NCBI GenBank assembly: GCA_021844355.1
Contig: JAKBTP010000058.1
Span: 1-9,891 of the forward strand
Source: a bacterium
Lineage (GTDB): Bacteria > Chloroflexota > Dormibacteria > Aeolococcales > Bog-877
Reading direction: 5' to 3'
DNA: 9,891 nt
Of this stretch, positions 1 through 7,010 are shown piece after piece. The notes under the pieces are model-generated. The model saw only the letters and a program-made list of their open reading frames with translations, made no database searches and was not told the DNA's origin. A program made the position numbers and the translations under genes. Numbering within the stretch: position 1 is the first letter of the stretch; each line of letters begins with the position of its first letter.

Positions 1-368
1 GTGGTGGGCACGGCCACGTGAAGAAGCCCCTCGGCACCCCGCCGGTGGACGGCGGCCTTCACCCCGTCGATGACGCTGCCCCCCCCAAAGCTGACCACGC
101 AGTCCGCCGCGGTCTGCTCCAAGAGATCCTCGAGCTGGGCGACGGCCGAGAGCGGCGTGTGCTCGCCGACCTCGCTGAAGGTGGCCAGGTGGTGTCCCGC
201 GAGCTCTGCCACCACCTGATCCACCAAGGTGGTCTGCGCCCTTAGGGTGGCGGAGGTAACCAGCACCACCCGGCTGCCCCCACCACGGGAGACTTCGGCG
301 GCCAGCTCCTGGATGGCGCCCTGCCCGCAGAGGACCCGGCGCGCGGGCGATGCCTGGTGGAGCTGCAA
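1..368 (-). CDS. Iron-containing alcohol dehydrogenase / maleylacetate reductase family protein, N-terminal part
   Basis: The gene runs leftward off the window, so only about 122 N-terminal residues are visible. They form the Rossmann-like NAD(P)-binding half of the iron-containing alcohol dehydrogenase superfamily: a PARRVLCGQGAI stretch (residues 8-19) like the family's opening PxRVVFGxGA, a VVLVTSATL strand (34-42), and the nucleotide-binding GGGSVID motif at 95-101. An EHTPL stretch near residue 70 resembles maleylacetate reductases, which reduce maleylacetate to 3-oxoadipate in aromatic catabolism, but the metal-binding half that would help decide is missing. I chose the TTG at 366-368 because the only upstream in-frame codons before the acn stop are CGC and CCC, and it gives the usual short lead before the first strand. 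No good Shine-Dalgarno is visible. It starts 6 nt after acn and is probably co-transcribed and translationally coupled with it. The family is fairly certain; the substrate is not. Confidence 0.82.
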   Translation of the reverse strand, partial: MQLHQASPARRVLCGQGAIQELAAEVSRGGGSRVVLVTSATLRAQTTLVDQVVAELAGHHLATFSEVGEHTPLSAVAQLEDLLEQTAADCVVSFGGGSVIDGVKAAVHRRGAEGLLHVAVPT

Positions 369-374
369 GGGGCG

Positions 375-3038
375 CTAGCTCTGGAGGAACTGGCTCAGGA
401 CGAAGGGCAGCACCCCGCCATGCCGCAGGTAGGCGATCTCAGTCTGGTTGTCCACCCTCGCCAGGACCTCCACCTCCCGTCGCTGACCGTCTGTGGCCGT
501 CACGACGAGCTTCAGGTGGGCGCTCGGAGCCAGGCCCTGGTCCAATCCCTCCAGCGAGTAGGTCTCGCTGCCATCCAGCCCCAAGGAGGCCGCCGACTCC
601 CCGGGGAGGAACTGGAGCGGCAGCACCCCCATCCCGACCAGGTTGCTCCGGTGAATGCGCTCGAAACTCTCGGCCAGGACGGCCCTGATCCCCAGGAGCC
701 GGGTGCCCTTGGCGGCCCAGTCCCTGGAGCTCCCCGACCCGTACTCCTTGCCGCCGATGACCAGGAGCGGCACCCCCTCGGCCCGGTACCGTTCAGCAGC
801 CTCGTATATGGTGGTCAGGCCGCCATCCGGGAGATGTCGGGTGAAGCCTCCCTCCCGGTCGCCCGCCAGCCGGTTGCGCAGCCGAACGTTGGCGAAGGTG
901 CCCCGGATCATCACCTCGTGGTTGCCCCTCCGGGAGCCGTAGCTGTTGAAGTCCGCCGGCTTCACCCCGAGGCTCTGGAGGTAGAGCCCGGCCGGGCTGC
1001 TGGCGGGGATCGATCCCGCCGGCGAGATGTGGTCGGTGGTGATGGAGTCACCCAGGAGGGCCAGGACCCTTGCGTCTCTGATGTCCGGGACCGGGGCGGC
1101 CGCCACCTTGGCGCCCTCGAAGAGAGGCACCTCCCGGATGTAGGTGGACTCATCGCCCCAGTGGTACACCGGCCCGGTGGGACTGTCCAGCTCCCGCCAC
1201 CGCTCGTCTCCCTGGAAGATCCGCTCGTACTCATCGTGGAAGAACTCCGGCCGGACGGCGTCGGCGACCACGCGGGCCACCTCCTCCGAGGGGGGCCAGA
1301 GCTCGCTCAGGTAGACCGGCCGGCCCTCGCGGTCCAGGCCCAGGGGCTCGGAGGTGAGGTCGCGGCGCACGGTCCCGGCCAGAGCGAAGGCCACGACCAG
1401 GGGTGGCGAGGCGAGATACGCGGCCCGGACCTGGGGATGGATGCGCCCCTCGAAGTTGCGGTTGCCGCTCAGCACCGCGGCCACGCTGAGGTTGCGCTCG
1501 CTCACCTCGGTGGCCACGGACTCCGGGAGGGGCCCGCTGTTGCCGATGCAGGTGGTGCAGCCATAGCCCACCACGTCGAACCCGACAGCCTCCAGCTCCT
1601 GGAGCAGGCCGGCCCGGCGCAGGTAGTCCGTGACCACCCGGGATCCCGGGGCCATGCTGGTCTTGACGAACTTGGGAGGGGCGATCCCCCTCTCCCTGGC
1701 TCTCCGTGCCAACAGGCCCGCCGCCACCATCACGCTGGGATTCGAGGTGTTGGTGCAGGAGGTGATGGCGGCGATCACCACCGCCCCGTCCTCCAGCACA
1801 GGCTCTCCGGGTGTGAAGGGCACAGGGCTGGCCGGCGGGAAGGCCACTCGGAAGCTCTCGTCGATCTGTCCCAGAGGCACCCGATCTTGTGGGCGGCGCG
1901 GCCCGGCCACGCTGGGCTCAATCGAGCCCAGGTCGAGTTCCAACCGCTCGGTGAACTCCGGGCTCTCGGCGCCGGTGAACCTGAAGAGACCCTGCTCCTT
2001 GGTGTAACGCTCCACCAGGTCCACCTGCTCCGGACTCCTCCCGGTGGTCAGCAGGTAGTCGAGGACCGCCTGGTCCACCGGGAAGAGCGAAGCGGTGGCC
2101 CCGTACTCCGGCGCCATGTTGGAGATGGTGGCCCGGTCGGCCACGGACAGGTGGTCCAGGCCATCCCCGGAGAATTCCACAAACTTGTTGACCACCCCGT
2201 GGGCCCGCAGCCATTGGGTGACCCTCAGCACCAGATCGGTGGCGGTGACGCCCGCGGGAAGCTGCCCGGTGAGTCGCACCCCCACCACCGTGGGCATGCC
2301 CAGCAGCATCGGCTGTCCCAGCATGGCGGCCTCCGCCTCGATCCCCCCCACGCCCCAGCCCAGGATCCCCAGCGCGTTGATCATGGTGGTGTGGGAGTCG
2401 GTCCCCACCAGAGTGTCCGGAAGCGCCACCGGACCGTCGCCCCGGTCCTGGAGGGTGACCACCCGGCCGAGATACTCCAGGTTCACCTGGTGGCAGATCC
2501 CCATCCCTGGAGGGACCACCCGGAAGCCTCGGTAGGCCTGCTGGGCCCAGCGCAGCAGCCGGTACCGTTCCCCGTTGCGCTGGTACTCCATGTCGATGTT
2601 GCGGTCGTAGGCCCGCGGGCTTCCGAAGGCGTCCACCTGGACGGAGTGGTCGATCACCAGATCGCAGTCGACCAAGGGGTCGATCCGAGCGGGATCCCCT
2701 CCGGCGGCGGCGACCGCCGAGCGCATGGAGGCGAGGTCGACTACCGCCGGAACTCCGGTGAAGTCCTGCAGCAGGACCCTGGAGGGAAAGAAGGGCAGCT
2801 CCCCCTGCGACCCCGAGGCAGCGGACCAGGCGGCCAGCCGCAGCGCGTCCTCGGGACTGGCGTGCGCTGTTCCCGCCTGGCGCAGGAGCATCTCCAGCCA
2901 CACCCGGACGGTCATCGGCAGCCGTCCGGGGTCGGCCAGCCCCTGCTCCCTGAGCGCCGCGAGGCTGTAGTAGGTGGGACCGCCGGGTCCCAGCTGCCGC
3001 CGAACTCCCAAGGGGTCGGTCGCCAAGCTCTGCACCAT
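375..3038 (-). CDS. acnA: Aconitate hydratase (AcnA-type aconitase)
   Basis: Encodes an 887-residue cytoplasmic [4Fe-4S] enzyme that interconverts citrate and isocitrate in the TCA cycle; the length is normal for the AcnA/IRP1 branch. The three cluster cysteines are C428 (in SCTNTSNPSV) and C494/C497 (in GCTTCIGN). Other family blocks in order are LLQDFTGVPAVVDLA (89-103), DLVIDHSVQVD (126-136), GTDSHTTMINALG (212-224), the C-terminal swivel-domain segment GDSITTDHISPAGSIPAS (663-680), NSYGSRRGNHEVMIRGTFAN (698-717) and GKEYGSGSSRDWAAKG (763-778). I chose the ATG at 3036-3038 because GGGGAG lies 5 nt upstream and homology starts just after it; the open frame continues to 3635 only because it runs antisense to coxB. 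The gene is divergent from the oxidase operon, with 186 nt between starts. Nothing looks broken. A 2-methylcitrate dehydratase-like side activity cannot be excluded, but the AcnA assignment is secure. Confidence 0.97.
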   Translation of the reverse strand: MVQSLATDPLGVRRQLGPGGPTYYSLAALREQGLADPGRLPMTVRVWLEMLLRQAGTAHASPEDALRLAAWSAASGSQGELPFFPSRVLLQDFTGVPAVVDLASMRSAVAAAGGDPARIDPLVDCDLVIDHSVQVDAFGSPRAYDRNIDMEYQRNGERYRLLRWAQQAYRGFRVVPPGMGICHQVNLEYLGRVVTLQDRGDGPVALPDTLVGTDSHTTMINALGILGWGVGGIEAEAAMLGQPMLLGMPTVVGVRLTGQLPAGVTATDLVLRVTQWLRAHGVVNKFVEFSGDGLDHLSVADRATISNMAPEYGATASLFPVDQAVLDYLLTTGRSPEQVDLVERYTKEQGLFRFTGAESPEFTERLELDLGSIEPSVAGPRRPQDRVPLGQIDESFRVAFPPASPVPFTPGEPVLEDGAVVIAAITSCTNTSNPSVMVAAGLLARRARERGIAPPKFVKTSMAPGSRVVTDYLRRAGLLQELEAVGFDVVGYGCTTCIGNSGPLPESVATEVSERNLSVAAVLSGNRNFEGRIHPQVRAAYLASPPLVVAFALAGTVRRDLTSEPLGLDREGRPVYLSELWPPSEEVARVVADAVRPEFFHDEYERIFQGDERWRELDSPTGPVYHWGDESTYIREVPLFEGAKVAAAPVPDIRDARVLALLGDSITTDHISPAGSIPASSPAGLYLQSLGVKPADFNSYGSRRGNHEVMIRGTFANVRLRNRLAGDREGGFTRHLPDGGLTTIYEAAERYRAEGVPLLVIGGKEYGSGSSRDWAAKGTRLLGIRAVLAESFERIHRSNLVGMGVLPLQFLPGESAASLGLDGSETYSLEGLDQGLAPSAHLKLVVTATDGQRREVEVLARVDNQTEIAYLRHGGVLPFVLSQFLQS

Positions 3039-3076
3039 GCCATCTCCCCAGCGGTCCGCTGCCGGCTCCAGCCCCA

Positions 3077-3082
3077 ATCTTA
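3077..3082 (-). promoter_or_regulatory. Candidate -10 box for acn
   Basis: On the minus strand TAAGAT (within CCGTAAGATT) lies 38 nt before the acn ATG and matches TATAAT at 4 of 6 positions. Transcription would start near 3070, giving a leader of roughly 32 nt that includes the GGGGAG ribosome site. No good -35 hexamer is visible 16-19 nt upstream, so recognition may rely on an extended -10 or an activator. A similar GTAA(G/C)AT box occurs before two other genes in the window. Confidence 0.4.
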
Positions 3083-3129
3083 CGGCCCGGTCGGCCCGAC
3101 TCCAGCACCCCCGGGGACGGCACCGCGGT

Positions 3130-3159
3130 TTGACAGTGAGATCGGACGGCGGGCATACT
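3130..3159 (+). promoter_or_regulatory. Candidate sigma-70-type promoter of the coxBA-ctaA operon
   Basis: A perfect TTGACA (3130-3135) is followed after 18 nt by CATACT (3154-3159), which matches TATAAT at 4 of 6 positions. Transcription would begin near 3166, giving a leader of about 60 nt before coxB. It is the best housekeeping-type promoter in the window and sits in the divergent acn/coxB intergenic region at the right distance. This is inferred from sequence only. Confidence 0.55.
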
Positions 3160-3213
3160 GCCTGCCTATCGGCGGTCGCCACCCGGGCTGGGACGCCGTT
3201 ACGAGGTGCCTTC

Positions 3214-3224
3214 AGGAGGAGAGG
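3214..3224 (+). promoter_or_regulatory. Ribosome binding site that fixes the coxB start
   Basis: AGGAGG at 3214-3219 is a full Shine-Dalgarno, 5 nt before a TTG (3225-3227). The purine run continues as GGAGAGG to 3224, so an in-frame TTG at 3231 or GTG at 3234 could also be served. There is no ATG here. The site shows that CoxB begins here, not far upstream in the open frame that crosses acn antisense. Confidence 0.75.
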
Positions 3225-3977
3225 TTGAGCTTGGTGCGTGCCGTCCGGCTGGGCAAGGCGGCTCTCGCTCTCGGGGTGGTGGCGCTGGCGGTGGTTGCCG
3301 CTCCCGTCCCCGTCCTGGCCGGCAACACCAACTTCCTCAACGGCGGCGGCCCTCCGGTGGACACCATCGACATGCTCTTCTGGGTCTTCGTGGCCTGCGC
3401 CAGCTTGATCCTGGTCGGAGTCGGTGGCGCCATCCTCTACGCCACCATCCGCTTCCGCCGGCGGGACCCCGAGGAGATGCCCCGCCAGATCCACGGACAC
3501 AGCCGCCTGGAGATGGCCTGGACGATCGGGCCGCTGGTGCTGCTGGCCGCCCTGTTCGTTCTCAACTTGGTCAACGTGGGCTACCTCCGCCACGGGCCCA
3601 GCCCGGCCAGTGCCGCCGCCCGCCAGGAGATTCACATCCGCGTGATCGGCAGGCAGTTCTACTGGACCTTCGACTACCCGGGGGGCAAGAGCTCACTGCG
3701 CACCTTGGTGATCCCCGTCAACACCCCGATCGAGCTCTCCACGGAATCCCTCGACGTGATCCATGGGTTCTGGGTGCCCAACCTGGGGGCCAAGATCGAT
3801 GCCCTGCCGGGGATCGTCAATCACGCCTTCTTGGAGGCCAACCGGACGGGAACGTTCGGCGGCCAGTGCTACGAGTTCTGCGGCGTGGGCCACGACCAGA
3901 TGCTGATCACCGTGAAGGTGGTGTCCATGTCCCAGTACCAGAGCTACCTGCAGCACCTGCCGGCGTCATCTGCCTGA
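3225..3977 (+). CDS. coxB: Cytochrome c oxidase subunit II
   Basis: A 250-residue membrane-anchored subunit that takes electrons from a cytochrome c or cupredoxin through its binuclear CuA centre and passes them to haem a in subunit I. An N-terminal signal-like hydrophobic stretch (about 11-32, ending VLAG without a lipobox cysteine) is followed by two transmembrane helices (about 49-75 and 99-120) and the extracytoplasmic cupredoxin domain. All CuA ligands are present: H180 (in DVIHGFWVP), C215, E217 and C219 (QCYEFC), H223 and M226 (GHDQM). The aromatic electron-entry patch is near QFYWTFDYPGG (144-154). No CXXCH motif exists, so no cytochrome c domain is fused. The TTG start at 3225 is chosen from its AGGAGG; TTG 3231 and GTG 3234 are alternatives. 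coxA follows after 16 nt. The same reading frame is open upstream to 357, but that part is antisense to acn and not real. Confidence 0.96.
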   Translation: MSLVRAVRLGKAALALGVVALAVVAAPVPVLAGNTNFLNGGGPPVDTIDMLFWVFVACASLILVGVGGAILYATIRFRRRDPEEMPRQIHGHSRLEMAWTIGPLVLLAALFVLNLVNVGYLRHGPSPASAAARQEIHIRVIGRQFYWTFDYPGGKSSLRTLVIPVNTPIELSTESLDVIHGFWVPNLGAKIDALPGIVNHAFLEANRTGTFGGQCYEFCGVGHDQMLITVKVVSMSQYQSYLQHLPASSA

Positions 3978-3993
3978 GGGAGTCGACTTAACC

Positions 3994-5652
3994 ATGGCCG
4001 CAATCGACCTACCGCTCAGCCGACCCGCTCCCCGCCGCTATCAGGGGGTGTGGGACTGGATCACCACCACCGACCACAAGCGGATCGGGCTCCTCTACCT
4101 TTACACCACCTTCTTCTTCTTCTTGGTGGGCGGCCTGATGGCGCTGCTCATCCGCACCCAGCTGGCTCAACCCAACGGTGACCTGCTGACCGCCTCCCAG
4201 TACAACCAGCTGTTCACCATGCACGGCACCACGATGATCTTCCTGTTCGTGGTCCCGGTCTGGAGCGCCTTCGGTAACTACATGCTGCCCCTGATGCTGG
4301 GGGCGAAGGACATGGCCTTCCCGCGGATCAACGCCTTCGCCTACTGGTTGATCCCACTCGGCGGGCTGGTCATGTACAGCGGGTTCTTCTTCGGTGGGAG
4401 CGCCGCCGACGGCTGGACCGGGTACGTGCCTCTGGCGGAAAAGCTCTACTCCCCACAGGTGGGCCAGGATCTCTGGATCCTGGGGCTGCACATAGTCGGC
4501 ATCGCCTCGGTCATGGGGGCGGTCAACTTCCTGGTCACCATCCACCGGATGCGCGCCCCGGGCATGACCTGGTTCCGGCTGCCCCTCTTCGTCTGGGCCA
4601 TGGAGGTGACCTCCGCGCTGGTGCTGCTGGCGTCACCCTTCCTGGCGGCGGCCTTGGCGATGGTCCTTCTGGACCGCCAACTGGGGACCAACTTCTTCAA
4701 CCCCAGCCACGGGGGGAACGTGATCCTCTATCAGCTGATCTTCTGGTTCTACTCCCACCCCGCGGTGTACATCATGATCCTGCCCGGGTTCGGGGTGATC
4801 TCCGAGATACTCCCCGTCTTCACCCGCAAGCCGATCTTCGGCTACCGGGCCATGGCCATGTCGATGGCCGCCATCGGGGTTTTGGGGTTCATGGTCTTCG
4901 CCCACCACATGTTCACGGTGGGCCTGCCACTTCCGGTTCAGATCTTCTTCATGGCCGCCACGATGGTCATCGCGGTCCCCACCGGGGTCAAGATCTTCAA
5001 CTGGCTGGGCACGCTCTGGGGCGGGTCCATCCGCTACACCGCGGCGATGCTCTTCGCCGTCGGCTTCCTCCTCATGTTCCTCATCGGGGGGCTGGACGGG
5101 GTCTTCCTCAGCTCGCTGGGGATCGACTACGAGCTCAACGGCACCTACTGGGTGGTGGCCCACATCCACTACGTCCTCGTGGGCGGCTCGCTCTTCGCCC
5201 TCTTCGCCGCCCTCTACTACTGGTGGCCCAAGATGTTCGGGCGCTACCTCAACGAGAAGCTGGGGAAGTGGCACTTCTGGCTGCTCCTGATCGGCTTCAA
5301 CCTCACCTTCATGCCCATGCACTTCCTCGGCGTCATGGGGATGCCGCGCCGGATCGCCAGCTACTCGGCGGCGTCCGGCTGGGGGCCGCTCAACCTCCTA
5401 GAGACCCTCGGCTCCTACGTGATCGCGGTGGCCATACTGATCTTCCTCTACAACGCCGCCATCTCCCTTCACGGGCCCAAGGACGCGGTCAACGATCCCT
5501 GGGAGGGCAACACCCTGGAGTGGTACACGACCTCCCCGCCGCCACCCCACAACTTCGACCGCGAGATCTTTGAGGTGGAGAGCAACCGTCCCCTCCGGGA
5601 CTGGCGGCTCGCCGGCAAGGAGATCAACCCGCCGGGCGCCGTCCTGCCGTGA
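3994..5652 (+). CDS. coxA: Cytochrome c oxidase subunit I, A2-type haem-copper oxygen reductase
   Basis: The 552-residue, roughly 12-helix catalytic subunit reduces O2 to water and pumps protons. Haem a ligands are H77 (FTMHGTTM) and H392; haem a3 ligand is H390 (VVAHIHYVLVG); CuB ligands are H255, H304 and H305 (FAHHMFTVG). Y259, four residues after H255, is the expected His-Tyr crosslink partner. K-channel lysine is K333 (VPTGVKIF). D-channel entrance residues D106 and N113 are kept (GAKDMAFPRINAF). The helix-VI glutamate of A1 oxidases (GHPEVY) is absent; the segment reads YSHPAVY (253-259), the tyrosine-serine signature of the A2 class. R452/R453 near the haem propionates are present. The ATG at 3994 follows GAGGGAG (3976-3982) by 11 nt, overlapping the coxB stop. 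The last 4 nt overlap the ctaA start (GTGA), so the genes are probably translationally coupled. No quinol-oxidase features are evident, and the neighbouring CuA subunit indicates a cytochrome c or cupredoxin donor. Confidence 0.98.
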   Translation: MAAIDLPLSRPAPRRYQGVWDWITTTDHKRIGLLYLYTTFFFFLVGGLMALLIRTQLAQPNGDLLTASQYNQLFTMHGTTMIFLFVVPVWSAFGNYMLPLMLGAKDMAFPRINAFAYWLIPLGGLVMYSGFFFGGSAADGWTGYVPLAEKLYSPQVGQDLWILGLHIVGIASVMGAVNFLVTIHRMRAPGMTWFRLPLFVWAMEVTSALVLLASPFLAAALAMVLLDRQLGTNFFNPSHGGNVILYQLIFWFYSHPAVYIMILPGFGVISEILPVFTRKPIFGYRAMAMSMAAIGVLGFMVFAHHMFTVGLPLPVQIFFMAATMVIAVPTGVKIFNWLGTLWGGSIRYTAAMLFAVGFLLMFLIGGLDGVFLSSLGIDYELNGTYWVVAHIHYVLVGGSLFALFAALYYWWPKMFGRYLNEKLGKWHFWLLLIGFNLTFMPMHFLGVMGMPRRIASYSAASGWGPLNLLETLGSYVIAVAILIFLYNAAISLHGPKDAVNDPWEGNTLEWYTTSPPPPHNFDREIFEVESNRPLRDWRLAGKEINPPGAVLP

Positions 5653-6650
5653 CCTCCCCCGGTACGGCGGCCCCAGTGGGGCGCCGCCGGGTGCTTCCCG
5701 CGCTGGCTCTGGCCACCGCGGTGGTCACCTACTTCCTGATCATCCTGGGAAGCACCGTGAGGGTGACGGAGTCCGGGATGGGCTGCCCCGGTTGGCCGCT
5801 CTGCTACGGCCAGCTGGGCCCGATTGATCACTTCCATGCCCTGCTGGAGCAGTCCCACCGCTACGTGGTGACCCTGGTCACCGTGCTGGTGCTGCTCACC
5901 GCGGCCGCCGCCTGGCGCTGGGCCCGCCGTCAGCGCCCCGTGCTGTACCCGGCGCTGACGGCGGTAGTGGTGATCGCCATCCAGATCGTGCTGGGCGCGG
6001 TGACCGTGGTGACCCACAACGCCCCCGTCACGGTGGCCCTGCACCTCCTCATGGGACTCCTGGTGCTCGCGGTGACCTGGGTGACGGCGGTCACCTCCCT
6101 GGTGTCGCTGCGCCCGGCCGGGGGGCGCCGGCTGCACCCACTGGGCTGGTGGACCTTGGGAGTGACCTTCGTGCTGCTGCTCTCGGGGTCCCTGGTGGTT
6201 GACGGCGGGGCCAGCTACGCCTGCCCCTCCTGGCCGTTCTGCACCGCCTCAGGCGGGGTTCCGGCGCCACTCATCGCCATCCAGTACTCGCACCGGCTGA
6301 TGGTGCTGGCGGCCACGGTGCTGCTGGCTGTGCTGGCGATGCGGGCGGCCCGCCACTGGCGTTCGGTCCCGGGTGCCCGCATCGCCGCCGACCTGATCGC
6401 CGTCCTCCTGGTGGCCCAGATCGCCGTCGGTGGCCTGGTCGCCACCACCGGCGCGCCCGAGGCCCTGCAGGACCTGCACCTCGCTCTGGCCTCCGGCATC
6501 TGGGTTGCGCTGGTGGTGCTGGTGACCCTGGGATGGCTCACCGCGGCCGACTCGGTCCACCCCACCGGCCAGCTGGCGCGGCCGCCGTCCGGGGCGGGGG
6601 GAGGACTGCGCCGTAAGATGGGACCCACCCCGTCGACTGAGGAGAGTTGA
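5649..6650 (+). CDS. ctaA: Haem A synthase (CtaA/COX15 family)
   Basis: A 333-residue membrane enzyme that oxidises the C8 methyl of haem O to a formyl group, making the haem A needed by the CoxA encoded just upstream. Eight hydrophobic helices form two similar four-helix halves. The first half has GSTVRVTESGMGCPGWPLC, with a cysteine pair C46/C52, then E67 and H70 (LLEQSHRYV) and H132. The second half has C192/C198 (ACPSWPFC), H215 (IQYSHRLMV) and H277 (LQDLHLAL). These match the haem-ligand histidines and the two loop cysteine pairs of the Bacillus-type enzyme. The GTG at 5649 overlaps the coxA stop by 4 nt, and homology begins soon after it. The C-terminal tail from about 303 is short, polar and probably disordered. 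The stop at 6648-6650 shares one base with the next start (TGATG). The partner enzyme CtaB, which makes haem O, is not in the window. Confidence 0.95.
   Translation: MTSPGTAAPVGRRRVLPALALATAVVTYFLIILGSTVRVTESGMGCPGWPLCYGQLGPIDHFHALLEQSHRYVVTLVTVLVLLTAAAAWRWARRQRPVLYPALTAVVVIAIQIVLGAVTVVTHNAPVTVALHLLMGLLVLAVTWVTAVTSLVSLRPAGGRRLHPLGWWTLGVTFVLLLSGSLVVDGGASYACPSWPFCTASGGVPAPLIAIQYSHRLMVLAATVLLAVLAMRAARHWRSVPGARIAADLIAVLLVAQIAVGGLVATTGAPEALQDLHLALASGIWVALVVLVTLGWLTAADSVHPTGQLARPPSGAGGGLRRKMGPTPSTEES
6614..6619 (+). promoter_or_regulatory. Candidate internal -10 box near the ctaA 3' end
   Basis: TAAGAT inside CCGTAAGATG resembles the box before acn and lies 30 nt before the next start codon. If used, transcription would begin near 6626 and drive the small downstream membrane genes apart from coxBA-ctaA. 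It falls inside the last codons of ctaA and no -35 is visible, so chance is possible. Confidence 0.25.
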
Positions 6651-6772
6651 TGCAGCGACGATCTGCCAGCGGCAACATGCGCTTCGGGGTGATCCTCACC
6701 CTTCTAGCCTTCCTCATGCTCTGCGTGGCCTTCATCTGGGCCGCCCTCTACCTGGCCTCGGCCCATGGCTGA
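6650..6772 (+). CDS. Small single-helix membrane protein, possible oxidase subunit IIa-like
   Basis: A 40-residue product with a basic, polar N-terminus (MQRRSASGN) and one hydrophobic helix from about residue 12 to 37, ending AHG. Length, single-helix layout and the short C-terminal Gly ending resemble the 34-residue subunit IIa of the Thermus ba3 oxidase, but the similarity is in pattern, not diagnostic residues. Support for a real gene: GAGGAGAG at 6639-6646 stands 3 nt before the ATG, the ATG overlaps the ctaA stop by one base (TGATG), and the stop overlaps the next start by 8 nt. It lies among oxidase genes, so a small accessory or assembly subunit of the complex is the best inference. 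Subunit IIa is better known beside B-type oxidases, while CoxA here is A2-type, so the homology is uncertain. Short genes of this size are easily missed by gene callers. Confidence 0.65.
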   Translation: MQRRSASGNMRFGVILTLLAFLMLCVAFIWAALYLASAHG

Positions 6773-6977
6773 GTCTCACGAGGAGGAGCCCGAGGCGGAG
6801 GGGGAGCACCTCCCCGGGCCCAGCTTCTGGCCGGTCCTGCTGGCCGTCGGCGTGGCGATGAGCCTCATCGGGGTGATCACCAAGGTGGTGGTGGTGGTGA
6901 TCGGCCTCATCATCCTGGTGGTGGCGCTGGGCGGCTGGATCCGGGACGCGCGTCGCGACTACCGCTCGCTCTCCTGA
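6765..6977 (+). CDS. Small two-helix membrane protein resembling cytochrome c oxidase subunit IV
   Basis: A 70-residue protein with an acidic N-terminus (seven acidic residues among 3-14), then a HLPGPSFWP motif (15-23) leading into a hydrophobic hairpin: helix one about 21-37 and helix two about 41-58, ending GGWIRDARRDY. The P-S-F/Y-W-P entry followed by two short helices and a WIR(D/E) exit is typical of small proteins called cytochrome c oxidase subunit IV beside bacterial coxBA genes; I recognise the type by pattern, without a database check. The ATG lies 8 nt inside the preceding mini-gene (ATGGCTGA), with no independent Shine-Dalgarno, so translation is probably coupled to it. Its role would be structural stabilisation of the oxidase. 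A (GTG)5 run at about 6886-6900 encodes the valine tract. Real gene: likely; exact family: moderate. Confidence 0.72.
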   Translation: MAESHEEEPEAEGEHLPGPSFWPVLLAVGVAMSLIGVITKVVVVVIGLIILVVALGGWIRDARRDYRSLS

Positions 6978-7010
6978 CCTTGGTCTCGGAGTGGCCGGGG
7001 GGCCCGACCT

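Noticed and set aside
357..3224. Long plus-strand open frame covering acn antisense.
   Set aside because: The translation is low in complexity (Gly/Pro/His/Gln-rich) without domains, while the opposite strand encodes a full aconitase.
3840..3920. Possible haem c-binding site at the C-terminal end of CoxB.
   Set aside because: The cysteines are in CYEFC, the CuA pattern, with no CXXCH.
4009..5322. Minus-strand open frames opposite coxA.
   Set aside because: Their translations are rich in Glu, His, Asp and Gly and lack motifs; coxA fills the plus strand with all catalytic residues.
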